DNA of 64,000 bases from Adiantum capillus-veneris (GCA_014529385.2 CM043971.1:61024709-61088708), one strand, 5' to 3'; numbered from the stretch's first letter, positions 51,696 to 63,326 are shown. Notes: a model not told the origin generated them from the letters alone. Made by a program: numbers and translations.

Positions 51696-52239
51696 TGCTC
51701 ATCGTCCTTGCTTGTGAGAACATACCTAAAGCATAAGTACCTGGAGTGGACACAAGGACCATTAAATACAATGACGCAATGACACATATAGACAGAAATG
51801 GACAAAAAGCCACGTGAATACAATATATATTATAAAATGGAGCAAAATTGTTTAAATATAATATTTATGGCTTTAAGAGGTCTCTCTCTCATCCTCACAA
51901 AGCTCACCATAACTTCCTATATCTATATAGATCTCTTTGTTTAAACATATGTCCTCCGTTTCATTTTGTAAATCCTCTACATGCACCCATAGAGAGTAGC
52001 AGCTTGATGCTCGTCTGGCACCACCTTAGCGGCTCCTCACTGAGCATCTTCTCTGATCCCCTGCATTGATGTCACTATGATTGGCACACGGTAGCCTTCA
52101 TACGTCCGTGCACTACAAGGGGCTACCTCTATGACGTACAACTAGTTTGATGCAGACTTTGTAGGATGAAATATCACCTGTCAGAGCCACTTAACTTACA
52201 TGAGAGCTTCCAAGCACATAAATTTAAAATTGGATGTTA
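51696..52239. other. CACTA intergenic or 3' end of TNP2
   Basis: No clear motif. Short ORFs on both strands without domain. Probably spacer between the two CACTA genes. Confidence 0.45.
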
Positions 52240-55200
52240 ACTATTTACATACTTACTTGTTCACAATGCTCGAGTAGTATGAAAGTGTCTCTTAGGTCAG
52301 TCCATTTCTTAGTTGAATCCACCTCAAGAAAACCAGACTCTCATCTACGCACAGTAGCGTTGCGACCCTCCATGATTATCTTGAACCATTGCACGTCAAA
52401 CAAGTTGACAAAAAATCCTCTATAATCGATCCTCAAAATCCCCTATAGCGTGCCGAAGTAAGTGAGTTCCGTCACCACAGGATTTGCATCAGAGGACCGT
52501 CGTCGACTAGACTCTTCAAATTTTGCCATGATTCCACAATCTTGAGTAAAATGCTTTCTGTCGATCCGTTCCACCCTAAATTGTCGACCTTTACACCATG
52601 CTCTTATACTACAACCAACAAAGATTATGAGTGGCCGTTCAAACATCTAGAAATTCACTAGTCATACATTGCCAACTTACCTTGGTCGCGCAACCCCAAG
52701 AGTACTCCCACTCCTCCTCAGTCTTCTTCACCGCACTGTTGTGCACTTTTCAATTGGTTGTGCAACCATCTTTAGCTCATGAATGTTGGTAGGTTCTCCA
52801 GACCCATCGGATAGTGCATCGGTGGTCGTCTTTCTCGTCTCCACTGGATTCATGCCCTTTGTCGCTCTTGCTTTGCACCCTCATATTGTGAAATCCACTT
52901 TTGCATCACTGGATTGTGAAGCATGCAAAACCGGTTCATTTTAGCCTCTAGATCTTCCATCATCTTCTTCTCAACACTGAGATTGCACATGACAATCCCA
53001 GATATGCGCTCATCATCTATGGTTCGCCATAGCGTGTCCCGGGCTTTATCAAATCCGTCTAGCCACTCTCCAATGTACACTAGGGACTCTGAGACCTGCC
53101 AATCTTCTGCCATGCTACCCTCTGGATGTGCCTTCTGACGCACATATCCCTTGAGCATTTTCATGAAACGTTCTAAAAAGAACATCCATCTAGAATGTAC
53201 TGTGCCAGCTATTTCCACCTCATCAACTATGTGAACAAGAAGATGCACCTGAATGGTTAGCATGGTAGTAGGAAAGTGTTTCTCAAACATGCACACAACC
53301 TCCGTAGCGTTCAGTTTGGTGAATGGTATGGAGTCTACGTTCATCTCCTTTTGTGAGATCCATTGCACCAACTTCGCAAGTTTGTATATTGTATTACGTA
53401 CGTTAAGAGACAAACATCCCTCAATGGCCACCGGGAAAATAAACTGCAAAACACGTGAACCAATGATATTAAAGTCCACACACGAATTTGTTACACAATT
53501 GCCACTATGATATATTCCACTATGAACATACCTGACACATTTTATGCCAGTCGTGTGACGTCAAACCGGTAAGCTTTCCTTCTTTAGTAAAACACGTTCG
53601 GAGCGAGTGCATTACGCCAGTGGGGGTCCACACAGATCGAATGGTCTCTTTTACTTTGTGTTCTTGGGCTCCTGTGAAAATCCAAGGCACTTTAGGTAGT
53701 TTTAGCGATCCATCGGATGCTGTCTGCGGCCAGTCTGCGGCCAATATTGCTCCATACCATCCACATTTCTAAGGTCAACCCTGGCTCCCAAAGCATCTTT
53801 CTTGCTGGTTAGATGGTCCCATAGCAGATTACCCACATTCTTGAGTATGTGCATTGGATCGAGCAAGTGATTGATCATGAGTCGGGGCAAATATGGTAAC
53901 TCGTACAATAGAGAGAGTCTCCTCATCCCTGGGGGCAAGCCGTCATCACACATCTCCTTCTACTCTAACCATGCTTGTGTAGACATCCTTGGTGGCTCTC
54001 TTCCCAAAAATCCTTCGCGTAACACATGATTCTCTTGAAGATACTCTTGATGACCTTCGTAGATTTGCTTCTTCAATGAGGACGCCCGATGTGCATTCAG
54101 TCTAGGTCCACATGTGACACATTCTCTATATCATCTTGTTTGAAGACTTGCATGTATACACATGATAATAGATAAGCTTGAGAAAAACCAAGATTTACAG
54201 TGTTTGAGTTTAAGTGTAAGTCACCTATGCATTTTGTTAGTCCAGAATAGTCATGCATGGTCCACATTAGAATGCCTCTGATCAAACCATTCTGTCGACC
54301 TATGTGTTGACTCATATCCACCACTTCTATGCCAATCCACAATTTTTGTAGCTCTTCCAATAGTGGATGAAGATACACATCCATATTCTTCACTTGATAC
54401 CGCCCCAGTACAATCAAGCTTAGCCATAGGTGCCCCTTTTCGTAGTCAACCACGGGGGAATGTTGTAGTTGACGATGACAACGGGCCATACACTGTAAGA
54501 TGTTGATCTTTGACCAAATAGATTTACGCCATCCATAGCCAGGCCTAGGCGCAAATTTCAAGCTTCCCTGGAAAAATCCGACCATGTTTCATCTATATGT
54601 TTCCAGGCTGCGCAATCTGCAGGAATCCGTAGCACACCTGAAGATTTATTCTCCTCATGCCATGATGCTAGGGTGGCCATGGACTTAGATTCGAAGAAAT
54701 TCTTGATGCAAGGAATCAGAGAAAAATCTCACAAAAACGTTTGTGGAATTTTTGTTCCATGGAGATCTACTCGATATCTCTCGGAATCACATTTCGGACA
54801 TGTCTCCATGTCTATGTATTCCCCTCTGAAAAGAATGCAGTCATTAGGACAAGCATGGATCAAATTGTAATCCATCCCCAAGTTTCGTAAGATCTTTATT
54901 GCTTCTCTTTGGAATCTGGCATCACATCATCAGCTGGCAGTATGTGCTCTTTGAGCAATCTACACAACAAAAAAACTGCGGTACAATTGTGTAAAAATCT
55001 ATCAGATCATTATACATCTAGATTTTTTTATTAAAGTAAACACGTTGTAATAGATCACCTAAAAAGTGTTGTGAAGCTAGTGTCACTCCATCCAAACTTT
55101 GTCTGCATGTTGAGAAGAACCAGGAGCGCCTTCAATCTAGACACACGTGCTCCATCATACAATGGCATATCGGCTTCACTTTTCATATCATCATAGATAA

Positions 55201-55340
55201 GACTTTTTGAATCCATGATCGTCTCAATCATTTCACCAATCTCGGGTTCAAACATTGCCTCATTGGGAAAGTGGTCTGCATGGTCATCCCCAGAGCTGTC
55301 AGAGGCTACATCTTGTGGCCTCACATATGCTCGATTAATT
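52240..55340 (-). pseudogene. CACTA transposase TNP2, broken, N-terminus cut by LTR element
   Basis: Minus strand, from the right: MPLYDGARVSRLKALLVLLN with FGWSDTSFTTL (55180-55060), the N-terminal TNP2 block; ETCPKCDSERYRVDLHG (near 54760), the Cys-pair block; MDGVNLFGQRSTSYSVWPVV and YNIPPWLTTK (near 54540-54440); KNMDVYLHPLLEELQKLW and RGILMWTMHDYSG (54400-54250); NHLLDPMHILKNVGNLLWDH (53860-53800); KLTGLTSHDWHKMCQ. Then DUF4218: AGTVHSRWMFFLERFMKMLK and YVRQKAHPEGSMAEDW (53240-53090). Last DUF4216: RAWCKGRQFRVERIDR, ELTYFGTL, VNLFDVQWFK (52640-52380). Introns may account for some gaps, but frame changes near 54440 and 53720 and several stops are real breaks. Sequence of TNP2 type runs to about 55340, where the tandem-repeat LTR begins. 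Confidence 0.93.
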
Positions 55341-55493
55341 TCAAGCCATCATAATATTTTAATGTGTTACGGACTCAATGGGAGTTCCAAACTGTAAAGA
55401 ACATGTCATCTAGTGTGCCTAGGTAGTAGATTTAGTAAGTGGTGGAGCCCTAAAGGCCTTGGGCACCCAGACATTGCATATTTTTACCCTAGG

Positions 55494-55500
55494 TATATAA
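55494..55500 (+). promoter_or_regulatory. TATA-box-like site, LTR unit 1
   Basis: TATATAA in CCTAGGTATATAAAGCA. The same place in unit 2 reads TATATAA (56229-56235), and in unit 3 TATATGA (56953-56959), so the third site is weakened. Position is about 2 kb before the primer site for unit 1 and 600 bp for unit 3. Confidence 0.5.
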
Positions 55501-56228
55501 AGCAGTGTGTAAAAGAATTTAGGTTTCTCAAGCTCATTTGGTAAGAGCACTCTTTGGTGAGAGCTCTTGAGGTGTTTGGCTATGGAGTCCTTGAGCTTCT
55601 CCTTGCTCATGTGACTTGGTTAACACTAATCAATGCTTAATTCTCTTTCACTATGCCTCTCTCATGCTTCTTATGATTGCCTATGATGCTTTGATTAGCT
55701 ACATCTTAGCTAATTAGTGGTTAATCCCTCTCTAATTTTGTGTGATTTTCCTCTCTTGCTCATGTGTGCATGTAGGTTAGATTGGAGTGTGGTGCTCGAT
55801 AGATCTATGTGTGTGTGCTTTTGATTAGTGTGCTGCATGATTGGGTTAGTTTTGTGTGCGTCTTGCAATCGTTAGTGTGTGTGATTGGGTTGATTGGAGG
55901 TGAAGGAAAGTGGATGTGGAGATTGCCCTTCATTGTGGCTTAGCTCCTCCATAGGCCAAAGAGCTCACCTCATAGAGTTAACCATTCATGATGCCATGAT
56001 TAGCTCACTAATCGTGTGAGTGTTTCCATGCCCTAGCTCAGTACCTCATCCCTCCGGGTGAATTCGCGATGTATTTCAAGCCATTGTATTATTTTAATAT
56101 GTTACGGTCTCAATGGGAGCTCCAAGCTGTAAAGAACAAGTGAGTTAGTGTGTCTAAGTAGCAGATCCAGTAAGTGATGAAGCCCTAAATGCCTTGGGCA
56201 CTTTAACATTGCATATTTTTACCCTAGG

Positions 56229-56235
56229 TATATAA
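56229..56235 (+). promoter_or_regulatory. TATA-box-like site, LTR unit 2
   Basis: TATATAA in the equivalent position of unit 2, followed by GGCACTGTGTAAAAG as in the other units. Confidence 0.5.
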
Positions 56236-57569
56236 GGCACTGTGTAAAAGAAATTATGGTTCTCAAGTTCATTTGTTGAGAGAACTATTTGGTGAGAGCT
56301 CTTGAGGTGTGTGGTTATGGAGTCCTTGAGCTTCTCCTTGCTCATGTGACTTGGTTAACACTAATCAATGCTTCATTCTCTTTCATTATGCCTCTCTCAT
56401 GCTTCGTATGATTGCCTATGATTATTTGATTAGCTAGATCTTAACTAATTAGTGGTTAATCCCTCTCTAATCTTGTGTGATTTCTCTCTCTTGTTTGTGT
56501 ATGCATGTAGGTTTGATTCGAGTGTGGTGCTCGATAGATCTATCTGTGTGTGCTTGCGATTAGTGTGCTGCATGATTGGGCTAGTGTTGTGTGCGTCTTG
56601 AAATCATTGTGTGTGATTGGGTTGATTGGAGGTGAAGGGAAGTGGATGTGGAGATTGCCCTTCATTGTGGCTTAGCTCCTCCATATGCCAAAAAGCTCAC
56701 CTCATAGAGTTAACCATTCATGATGCCATGATTAGCTCACTAATCCTGTGAGTGTTTCCATGCCCTGGCCCGGTAGCTCATCCCTCCAGGTGAATTCCCA
56801 ATTTATTTCAAGCCATTGTAATATTTTAATATGTTACGGTCGCAATGGGAGCTCCAAATTGTAAAGAACAAGTTAATTAGTGTGTCTAGGTAGCAGATTC
56901 AGTAAGTCCTAAATGCCTTGGGCACTTGAACATTGTATATTTTTACCCTAGGTATATGAGGCACTGTGTAAAAGAAATTTGGGTTCTCAAGTTCATTTCT
57001 TCAGAGCACTCTTTGGTGAGAGCTCTTGAGGTGTGTGGTTATGGAGTCCTTGAGCTTCTCCTTTCTCATGTGACTTGGTTAACACTAATCAATGCTTAAC
57101 TCTCTTTCATTATGCCTCTCTTATGCTTCTTATGTTTGTCTATGATGATTTGATTAGCTAGATATTAACTAATTAGTGGTTAATCACTCTCTAATCTTGT
57201 GTGATTGCCCTCTCTTGCTCATGTGGGCATGTAGGTTTGATTGGAGTGTGGTGCTCAATAGATCTATGTGTGTGTGCTTGTGCTTAGTGTACTGCATGAT
57301 AGGATTAGTGTTGTGTGCGTCTTGCAGTTGTTAGTGTATGTGATTGGGTTGATTAGAGGTGAAGAGAAGTGGATGTGGAGACTGCCCATCATTGTGGCTT
57401 AGCTCCTCTATAGGCCGAGAAGCTCACCTCATAGAGTTAACTATTTGTGTTGCCATGATTAGCTCACTCATCGTGTGAGTGTTTCCATGCCCTAGCCAGG
57501 TAGCTCATCCCTATAGATTGATAATTTTGTTGGTCATTGGAGCTATGCAACCATGGGACCCACACCATT

Positions 57570-57587
57570 TGGCGTCGTTGCCGGGGA
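57570..57587 (+). other. Primer-binding site for tRNA-Asp
   Basis: TGGCGTCGTTGCCGGGGA differs at one position from the complement of the 3' end of plant tRNA-Asp (TGGCGCCGTTGCCGGGGA). Athila/Tat-type gypsy elements of plants commonly use this primer. It fixes the element's orientation as plus strand. Confidence 0.88.
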
Positions 57588-59652
57588 TGATTGCCTACGC
57601 TACTGTAATTGTGGCATAATTAGATGTGTTTCCTCACTAATTTCACTACAATAATTTTACTTGTGTGTTTATGTTTTTGTGGATTTTGGATGTGTGTGCA
57701 TGAAGCAATGTGTTCATTATTCCTTAATGTGTCATCGTATCTTGCCAATTGTGTGTTTACACACTCTAATATCATCCCTACCCCTTGCTAATTTGACTAA
57801 TTTTCCTGACTTACACACTAATTTTCTATGAAGGATTGGAGCTTTCAACCGTTCAATCGATCTTCAATGGAAAGGTAACCAATGTGGTATTTTCAACCTC
57901 CCTAGAATCTAAAGATGTGTAGAATTGTGTAGAAACTCCACCATGATGCAATGTAATGTTGATGCTATGTTATTGCAATCCAATGTTCATGTTATGTTGC
58001 TATGAAATTTTTGGATTGCTCCTTTTCATGCCGTCGTAATGCCGAAATTTTCCAGATTTGGTGGTGTATGAATTTGACAAGTTCAATTGTTTATTGGTGA
58101 TTTTACATTGTTAATTTGGCGCCTAATTGAGCTAATTGCATGCTGAAATGGTCAATGGCAAGTATGTGTGCACTAAAATCAAGTGTGTGTGCACTATTTT
58201 GCCCTTGATTGTGCACCTAAAAATCTATGTGTGCTTAATGATTTTTCAATTGTGATGATTGATTTTTTTTGTGGTCATGCCGAACTAGAGATTTATGAAA
58301 TCACATTGCAATTGTGACAAGATTTACCCTTTTGTGTGTGTACCTAAAGATTGGTAAAAACTGCCAATTATTAGTGTGTGTGTGTGTGTGCCTAAAAAGT
58401 GCTTAATGTGCATAATTAATTCAATTTTTGATTGCATGTTTGATGTGTGTAATGGTTAGTTGCTGTGTTTTTTTGCTCAAAACAGGGATTTACACACTCC
58501 AAATGCGTCAAATTTTGACCTAATTTGCCGCAAATTTTTCCGATTTAATTACCTACTTTGAATTTTATTGACCAAATTAATTGGCAATTGAACTGATGTG
58601 TTTTTGTGATTTTAGTTGGCTACACTAATCCCCTATGTGTGGAGAATTTTTAGAAATTTTTTTGGTATTTTTTCGATAATTTGACAATTTTTTCATTGAT
58701 CTTTGCTTAATTTCACAAAAAATTAATATCTTGCGATCTTTACAAGTTGTTTTGAATGTGTGTTTATGGCATGATTTTGAGTGCATGGGGGCTTTCGTTT
58801 GTCAAATTTTGAGCGTTTTACTATTTTTGAGAGTCGGGTCGATGATTTTGTCGAACTTGACATTTTCGGTAAAAATTTCTATTTTTGGTGTGCTTTTGCG
58901 TCTTGAAAGTGTTTGATTGTTATTTTCAATGAATTCCTAGAATTTTTCAGGAATTTTTGGCAATTTTTTGGATTTTTTGGAGTTTCGACTAATTTTCGGC
59001 CTATTTTTGGCAGTTTTTGGACGATTGAATATTTTAAAAAAACCCGGTTCGAGCTTCAACGCCCGTGCCTTTCGACGCATAAAAATCTCCATGTCGGATA
59101 AGTTCTTTACGTTCCATTGGGATAGTTTTCGTTGACAAATTACTCGTCTTCGTCTTTTTCTTGGCGCGTGAACACCAGCAACATACACTCATTCTCACTT
59201 ACTCTCTCTCTTCACCAACCCCCATTCATGATCATTGTCACTCTCTCTCTAACTCCCTCCCTCTCTCTCCCTTCTTGTCATACTCACCCTCTCTCTCTCT
59301 TCTCGTACTCCCACCAGGTCCCGCCATCAACGTCTCTCTCTTTCCTCTGCGTTTTGGTGCAGCCCACGCGTGCGCGCACACACACACACACACACTCTCA
59401 CACGCCCCCTCCCGGGTCCTCTCGTTCTCCGCCATCATCGTTGTCATGCGCCATTAGTCTCTCTCTCTCTCTGTCTCTCCCACACTGTCAACACACACTC
59501 TGTCTCTCTCCCTTATTCTCTCCCGCAAGCTGCCAGCCCGGGCCCCCGCTCTTATCTTTTTCCTCTCTTCTCACTCAGGCAAGGGTCTTCAATCAAGCGC
59601 CACGTCTCCCCCTACTTACGCACCGCTGTCAGTCCTCGCCAGTAGGTGGTCA
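57588..59652 (+). other. Leader of the tRNA-Asp-primed element
   Basis: About 2 kb with no coding domain. The first part is AT-rich with many TGTGTGT phrases. 59200-59560 is strongly pyrimidine-rich (CTCTCTC), which produces long but meaningless ORFs such as 59132-59665. It ends at a strong splice-donor-like CAGGTAAGC at 59651-59659. Confidence 0.55.
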
Positions 59653-60967
59653 GGTAAGCCTTTAAATAAATAAACAAAATTAAAAAAAAATAAAAATAAT
59701 AATAATACACAAATCTTTAATTTTTGACAATAAAAAATCACAAAAAAGAATAAAAAATCTACAAAATTCCAAAAAAAGAATAAAAAATAAGAAAATTCAA
59801 TAAAATTTTAAAAAAGGCTTAGAAAATTTAGTTTTATAAAAATTAAAAACTCATACAAAATAAAAAAAGAGATTAAAAATTTACAAAAAAAGAAAAACCC
59901 ATAGAAAATTCACCAAAAAAATAAAACCTCATAGAAATTTCACAAATTAAAAAAAACCTCTTAGAAAAGTCATAAAAAAAAATTAAAGAAAAATTTTTCA
60001 AAAATAAAAAAAAACATAAAAACTCAAAACAAATCCATAAAAAACATAAAGTGACAAAAAAATTCACAAAAATTTTATAAATCCTTCAAAAAATTATAGA
60101 AAAACTAGAAAATACACATAACGTTTTTTAAAAAAATCATAAAAATACTAAAAATTTTAAAATTTCACAAAAAATAAAAAATAAAAAAGGAGTCGTCGAA
60201 AGTGCTAGAAAAATCCAAGGGATAGAGAAGCAAGTTGAAAAGCAAAAAGCACACCGTGTAGAAATTACACCGTGCAAAAGCGAGAAGTGTGAAAATAGTT
60301 AAATCGAGCCGTGGATAGGGGACAAATTCAAAAATTTGTCGAACATAGAGTGAAAGCGAAACCGTGAAAACTGAGAAATCAAGGTTTGATCGAAAGCTGA
60401 GCGGCTTGTACACCTGTATACGAAACTGAATTCAAAATTAGATTTCTGCGTAAAATCAAGCCACTAGATTAGTTTCACGCATCAAATGAGATTAGCAGAT
60501 TTTGGACAAAAATTGATAAAATTTGAGTTGGTGTCGCTAAAACCTAAAATTTGGACCTACCATCAGGGAAAATCCTTAGGAACTAGGACAGAATTAATTT
60601 GGCCAAAAATATTATTATTCTAGCTAAATTTTGACAGAGTTGCCGCAATTCGGTCGAGGAGCTAGATTTGATCGTGCACGCTAGAAATTGGCAAGTCCAA
60701 GCAATTTCACTACAAATTAGCTTCTAATTGGACGAGCAGGGACAAATCACGGTGGATTGCAAATTAGGCTATTCAAAGCCCAGGTTTCATCGTTTCAAAA
60801 GGTTGCAAATCAATTTAGAAACTTTCAAGCTAGAGTAAATCAGCTCTTGGGAGTCTAAAAGCAATCAACTGCCAAAAGTGCTTTGACTAAAGCAGTTTAA
60901 TCAAAACCAAGCAAGACAAATTATGCTAATCGATACCAAAATATGCTAAGAGATAGTGTTTACTACA
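59653..60967 (+). other. Probable intron of the tRNA-Asp-primed element
   Basis: It begins at CAG/GTAAGC. The first 550 bases are very A-rich (AAAAATAAAA-type), in contrast to the pyrimidine-rich sequence before it, as plant introns are compositionally shifted. A TTTACTACAG acceptor-like site ends at about 60967, shortly before the first ATG of the ORF block. Splicing is inferred only. Tat/Ogre-type elements are known to carry introns, although usually elsewhere in the element. Confidence 0.45.
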
Positions 60968-60979
60968 GAACAAGCCAAC

Positions 60980-61381
60980 ATGGACTCAAATCGAGCCGAG
61001 AGTTCAACTGAAACAAAGCAAGCTAGTAGCTTTAACAATACATGCACAACTGCAATAGAGAAAATTTTACAGCTATATGGCTACAATGGAGAAAAAATCT
61101 TATATGCAGATTCACAAGGCCATAGATACTTGATGAGCAGCAAAAGCGGCATAGGAGCCAAGATTCTATTAATCAGAGTAAAGCCAGATTCGGAGAACTC
61201 CCAGATTTTCACTGGAGCCAGGTATTGGAAGCTCAAAGATGAAGTACAGATAGAAGTTCAAAAAGTCAACCCAAGTGGTTATCCAAAAATCTACACGAGC
61301 CAGCAAAACATACATTTGGTGCATATGCAACCAAGATCACTGTACATTGACTACAGTGGTCGAATCTATAGTCAAGAATGA
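60980..61381 (+). CDS. Uncharacterised ORF a of LTR element
   Basis: ATG at 60980 is the first in frame after the acceptor-like site; an earlier start at 60956 would be GTG. The 133-residue product contains EKILQLYGYNGEKILYADSQ followed by GHRYLMSS, then WKLKDEVQIEVQKVN, and ends RSLYIDYSGRIYSQE. The pattern Y-x-D-x-x-G-x-x-Y occurs twice and returns in the following ORFs. No gag, protease or nucleic-acid-binding motif is seen. Its stop overlaps the next start as ATGA at 61378-61381. It may be the extra first ORF known in Tat-lineage elements or a separate protein; function unknown. Confidence 0.55.
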   Translation: MDSNRAESSTETKQASSFNNTCTTAIEKILQLYGYNGEKILYADSQGHRYLMSSKSGIGAKILLIRVKPDSENSQIFTGARYWKLKDEVQIEVQKVNPSGYPKIYTSQQNIHLVHMQPRSLYIDYSGRIYSQE

Positions 61382-61719
61382 GAATTGCAAGATCCAACAA
61401 ATCAACCAATAGAATCCAGTTTAATTGGAGCACAGAGATAATTGCAAATGCGAATCTCGATGTAGGTGCATCTAACTCGTCACTTTTAATACAATTGGAT
61501 GATTTTTCATTACCGTTAGAAGCACCGGTAAAAGCATTCCAGGTTCAAAATCAGCATAAAGATGCACATGCACCTGAAAAGCTTAATATTGATTTTTTGA
61601 ACAAAAATTTTCTGCATGAATTTGTCAAGGTGTCTAAAAATCACCGAATGTTGAAAAGACTGTTAGGTTTGCAAATGATTTTGCATCCACAACCACAAGG
61701 GACACATCAAACAGAATGA
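61378..61719 (+). CDS. Uncharacterised ORF b of LTR element
   Basis: 113 residues, -1 frame relative to ORF a with an ATGA overlap. Contains SNSSLLIQLDDFSLPLEAP and FVKVSKNHRMLKRLLGLQMI. No domain recognised. The overlap could reflect coupled translation, or simply an old frameshift inside one long ORF that by chance gives an ATG. Its stop again overlaps the next start as ATGA (61716-61719). Confidence 0.45.
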   Translation: MRIARSNKSTNRIQFNWSTEIIANANLDVGASNSSLLIQLDDFSLPLEAPVKAFQVQNQHKDAHAPEKLNIDFLNKNFLHEFVKVSKNHRMLKRLLGLQMILHPQPQGTHQTE

Positions 61720-62090
61720 TGCTAGCTTTGTATGGTACACATAATTCATATGCACACTATGTAGACCAAAAAGGGAAACTGTACAAAAAGGATCAACCTG
61801 TGTTTGAACGGCCCACATATCAGCTCATAGAAGTGCGTCCAATGATAGATCAGAAAGGATGCTTCATTTCAAAGGAAAGAATCTATCATATTCCATCCTC
61901 TCTAGAGCTAAAGGATATTACCCGAGTGAACCCAAAATATGTTCTGAGACAAACTCTCCTCCATCGAAAATCAAGCTTTGATATTGTAGCCCAGCGAGCA
62001 TATACTTTGATCAAAACAGTCATAGATATAGACGAGAGTCTAGCATCTATAATGCCTTGGGTCTTGAAACCACAGAAGCTCATATCATAG
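61716..62090 (+). CDS. Uncharacterised ORF c of LTR element
   Basis: 124 residues, again -1 frame relative to the previous ORF. The start reads ALYGTHNSYAHYVDQKGKLY, repeating the Y-x-D-x-x-G-x-x-Y pattern of ORF a, and QLIEVRPMIDQKG echoes its LLIRVKP. The end is TAG; the frame continues about 20 codons further (ETHGIENIRENIMLSIA). No known domain. Confidence 0.5.
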   Translation: MMLALYGTHNSYAHYVDQKGKLYKKDQPVFERPTYQLIEVRPMIDQKGCFISKERIYHIPSSLELKDITRVNPKYVLRQTLLHRKSSFDIVAQRAYTLIKTVIDIDESLASIMPWVLKPQKLIS

Positions 62091-62145
62091 GAGACCCATG
62101 GGATAGAAAATATCAGGGAAAATATAATGCTATCTATAGCTTGAC

Positions 62146-63033
62146 TTGGGGAATAATTTGTCATGTTTCACGGAGATACATAGGAAACTATGCGAAAGGT
62201 TTACACATGCCAAATGTCAACAGTGCTACCTAAGTTGTACCTTCACAATCCTAATGGGTGAGACTAAACCAGAGCAAAAAAAATTTAAAACCTTATATGA
62301 AGCAGGCTATAGTGATCTCCCTAGGAAGGGGGGAGCTATAAATTCATCAAAATCAGCTCTAGTACCAGGAACCGCAATAAGAGTTAGAAGCCCTAGAACT
62401 GAATCTAGCCAGCAGACCTCTTCAAAGAAGAAACCATTGAAAGATCATATGGTTGCTGTAAGTTTCCAACTGACCCAAATTCCATCAGAGTATATAGATA
62501 AATTCTTCTATGAAGATCATCAAGGACAGAAGTTTCAGTTGATCTCCACAAGTCAGAGTAAAAAACCGACAAATACAATAGTTCCCAAGTAGTTATATGT
62601 GATCAAGCTCACATATGCATATCAAGATGCAGATGGCAATGAATACCAACAAGTTAATGACCTTGTACAAACCCCTACGGATGGCCCGACTGAAGTCAAG
62701 AACTATCTGAAGATGATGCAAAGCCTCAAGCTGCCAGAACAGGTGACAAAAAATTCTAAGTCAATGGGAGCTAAAGTCCTGAAAGCTACACAAAGGTCAC
62801 CACCAAAATCTCCTCCGAAGAGACAGATTCTGCCAAAAAGTACAATGGATCTTTTAAGGTCAAAGGTTACCCAAATGCAGGAGTACAATGCTCAACAATT
62901 GCAAAAAAGTGCAGTATCACAGTCATACAAGTCAAATCAACGGAAGCAGGTGATCAAAGAAAAGAAAATGCAGATAAATCTCAACCAAGGGACTCTGCCA
63001 AGCAAAAGCAGTCATTTGAGATACGAATCCTAA
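62146..63033 (+). pseudogene. Uncharacterised ORF d/e of LTR element, split by one TAG
   Basis: One frame from 62146 to 63033 with a single TAG at 62590-62592. The first part (148 residues) contains SEYIDKFFYEDHQGQKFQLI; the second begins LTYAYQDADGNEYQQVNDL, so the Y-x-D-x-x-G-x-x-Y/F motif occurs once on each side. The second part then turns Lys/Ser/Gln-rich (RSPPKSPPKRQILPKS; MQEYNAQQLQKSAVSQSYKS), like a disordered basic tail. The uniform motif spacing argues that ORFs a to e once formed one repeat-containing polyprotein. Function unknown. Confidence 0.5.
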
Positions 63034-63326
63034 GATGATCAAGTGCAACATTATTGGTGAACACGACGTTGTCAAGTGAAGTAAAGCTAGATTTTTAGCT
63101 AGACAAGAACCTCCTTTCCTTTTGCACTTGGAAAAGTTGGGGCCAACCATAGGTGGAAGATGCTCCTAAATTTCTGAGCATATCAGGAAACAAACGAGCA
63201 GAATGATGGGGAATCATCTCCACCACCGTTGAAGTAAGTTCACAGATCACCATAGCTCAATTCCACGTGATCAAAACAAAGGATATGTCAGAAAACATTC
63301 TAATGGGAATTCCAATGGCCTAGAAG
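63034..63326 (+). other. Gap within ORF block of LTR element
   Basis: No open frame; frame changes and stops. Presumably decayed sequence of the same polyprotein. Confidence 0.35.

Larger units (their letters stand above)
55341..57569 (+). mobile_element. 5' LTR region made of three tandem ~733 bp units
   Basis: TTTCAAGCCAT marks units at about 55341, 56076 and 56808 (periods 735 and 732). Units share TATTTTAATATGTTACGG, CCTAGGTATATAA, GAGAGCTCTTGAGGTG, CTCAATAGATCTATGTGTG and GTGTTTCCATGCCCT. The third unit runs to about 57513. A tRNA-Asp primer site follows at 57570, which is why I read the block as a 5' LTR whose sequence has been triplicated. The left LTR edge is not a clear TG and remains uncertain. 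The ORFs in it (for example 55610-55419 and 56345-56154, minus) are matching positions in the repeat and not genes. Confidence 0.75.

Noticed and set aside
55419-56345. Two similar 63-codon minus ORFs (55419-55610, 56154-56345) as a small gene family
   Set aside because: They are the same position in two units of the tandem LTR repeat; similarity reflects the repeat, and the third unit has lost the frame.
59132-59665. 177-codon plus ORF in the LTR element leader
   Set aside because: Pyrimidine-rich low-complexity sequence gives long Ser/Leu/Pro ORFs in all frames; no domain and it ends at a likely splice donor.
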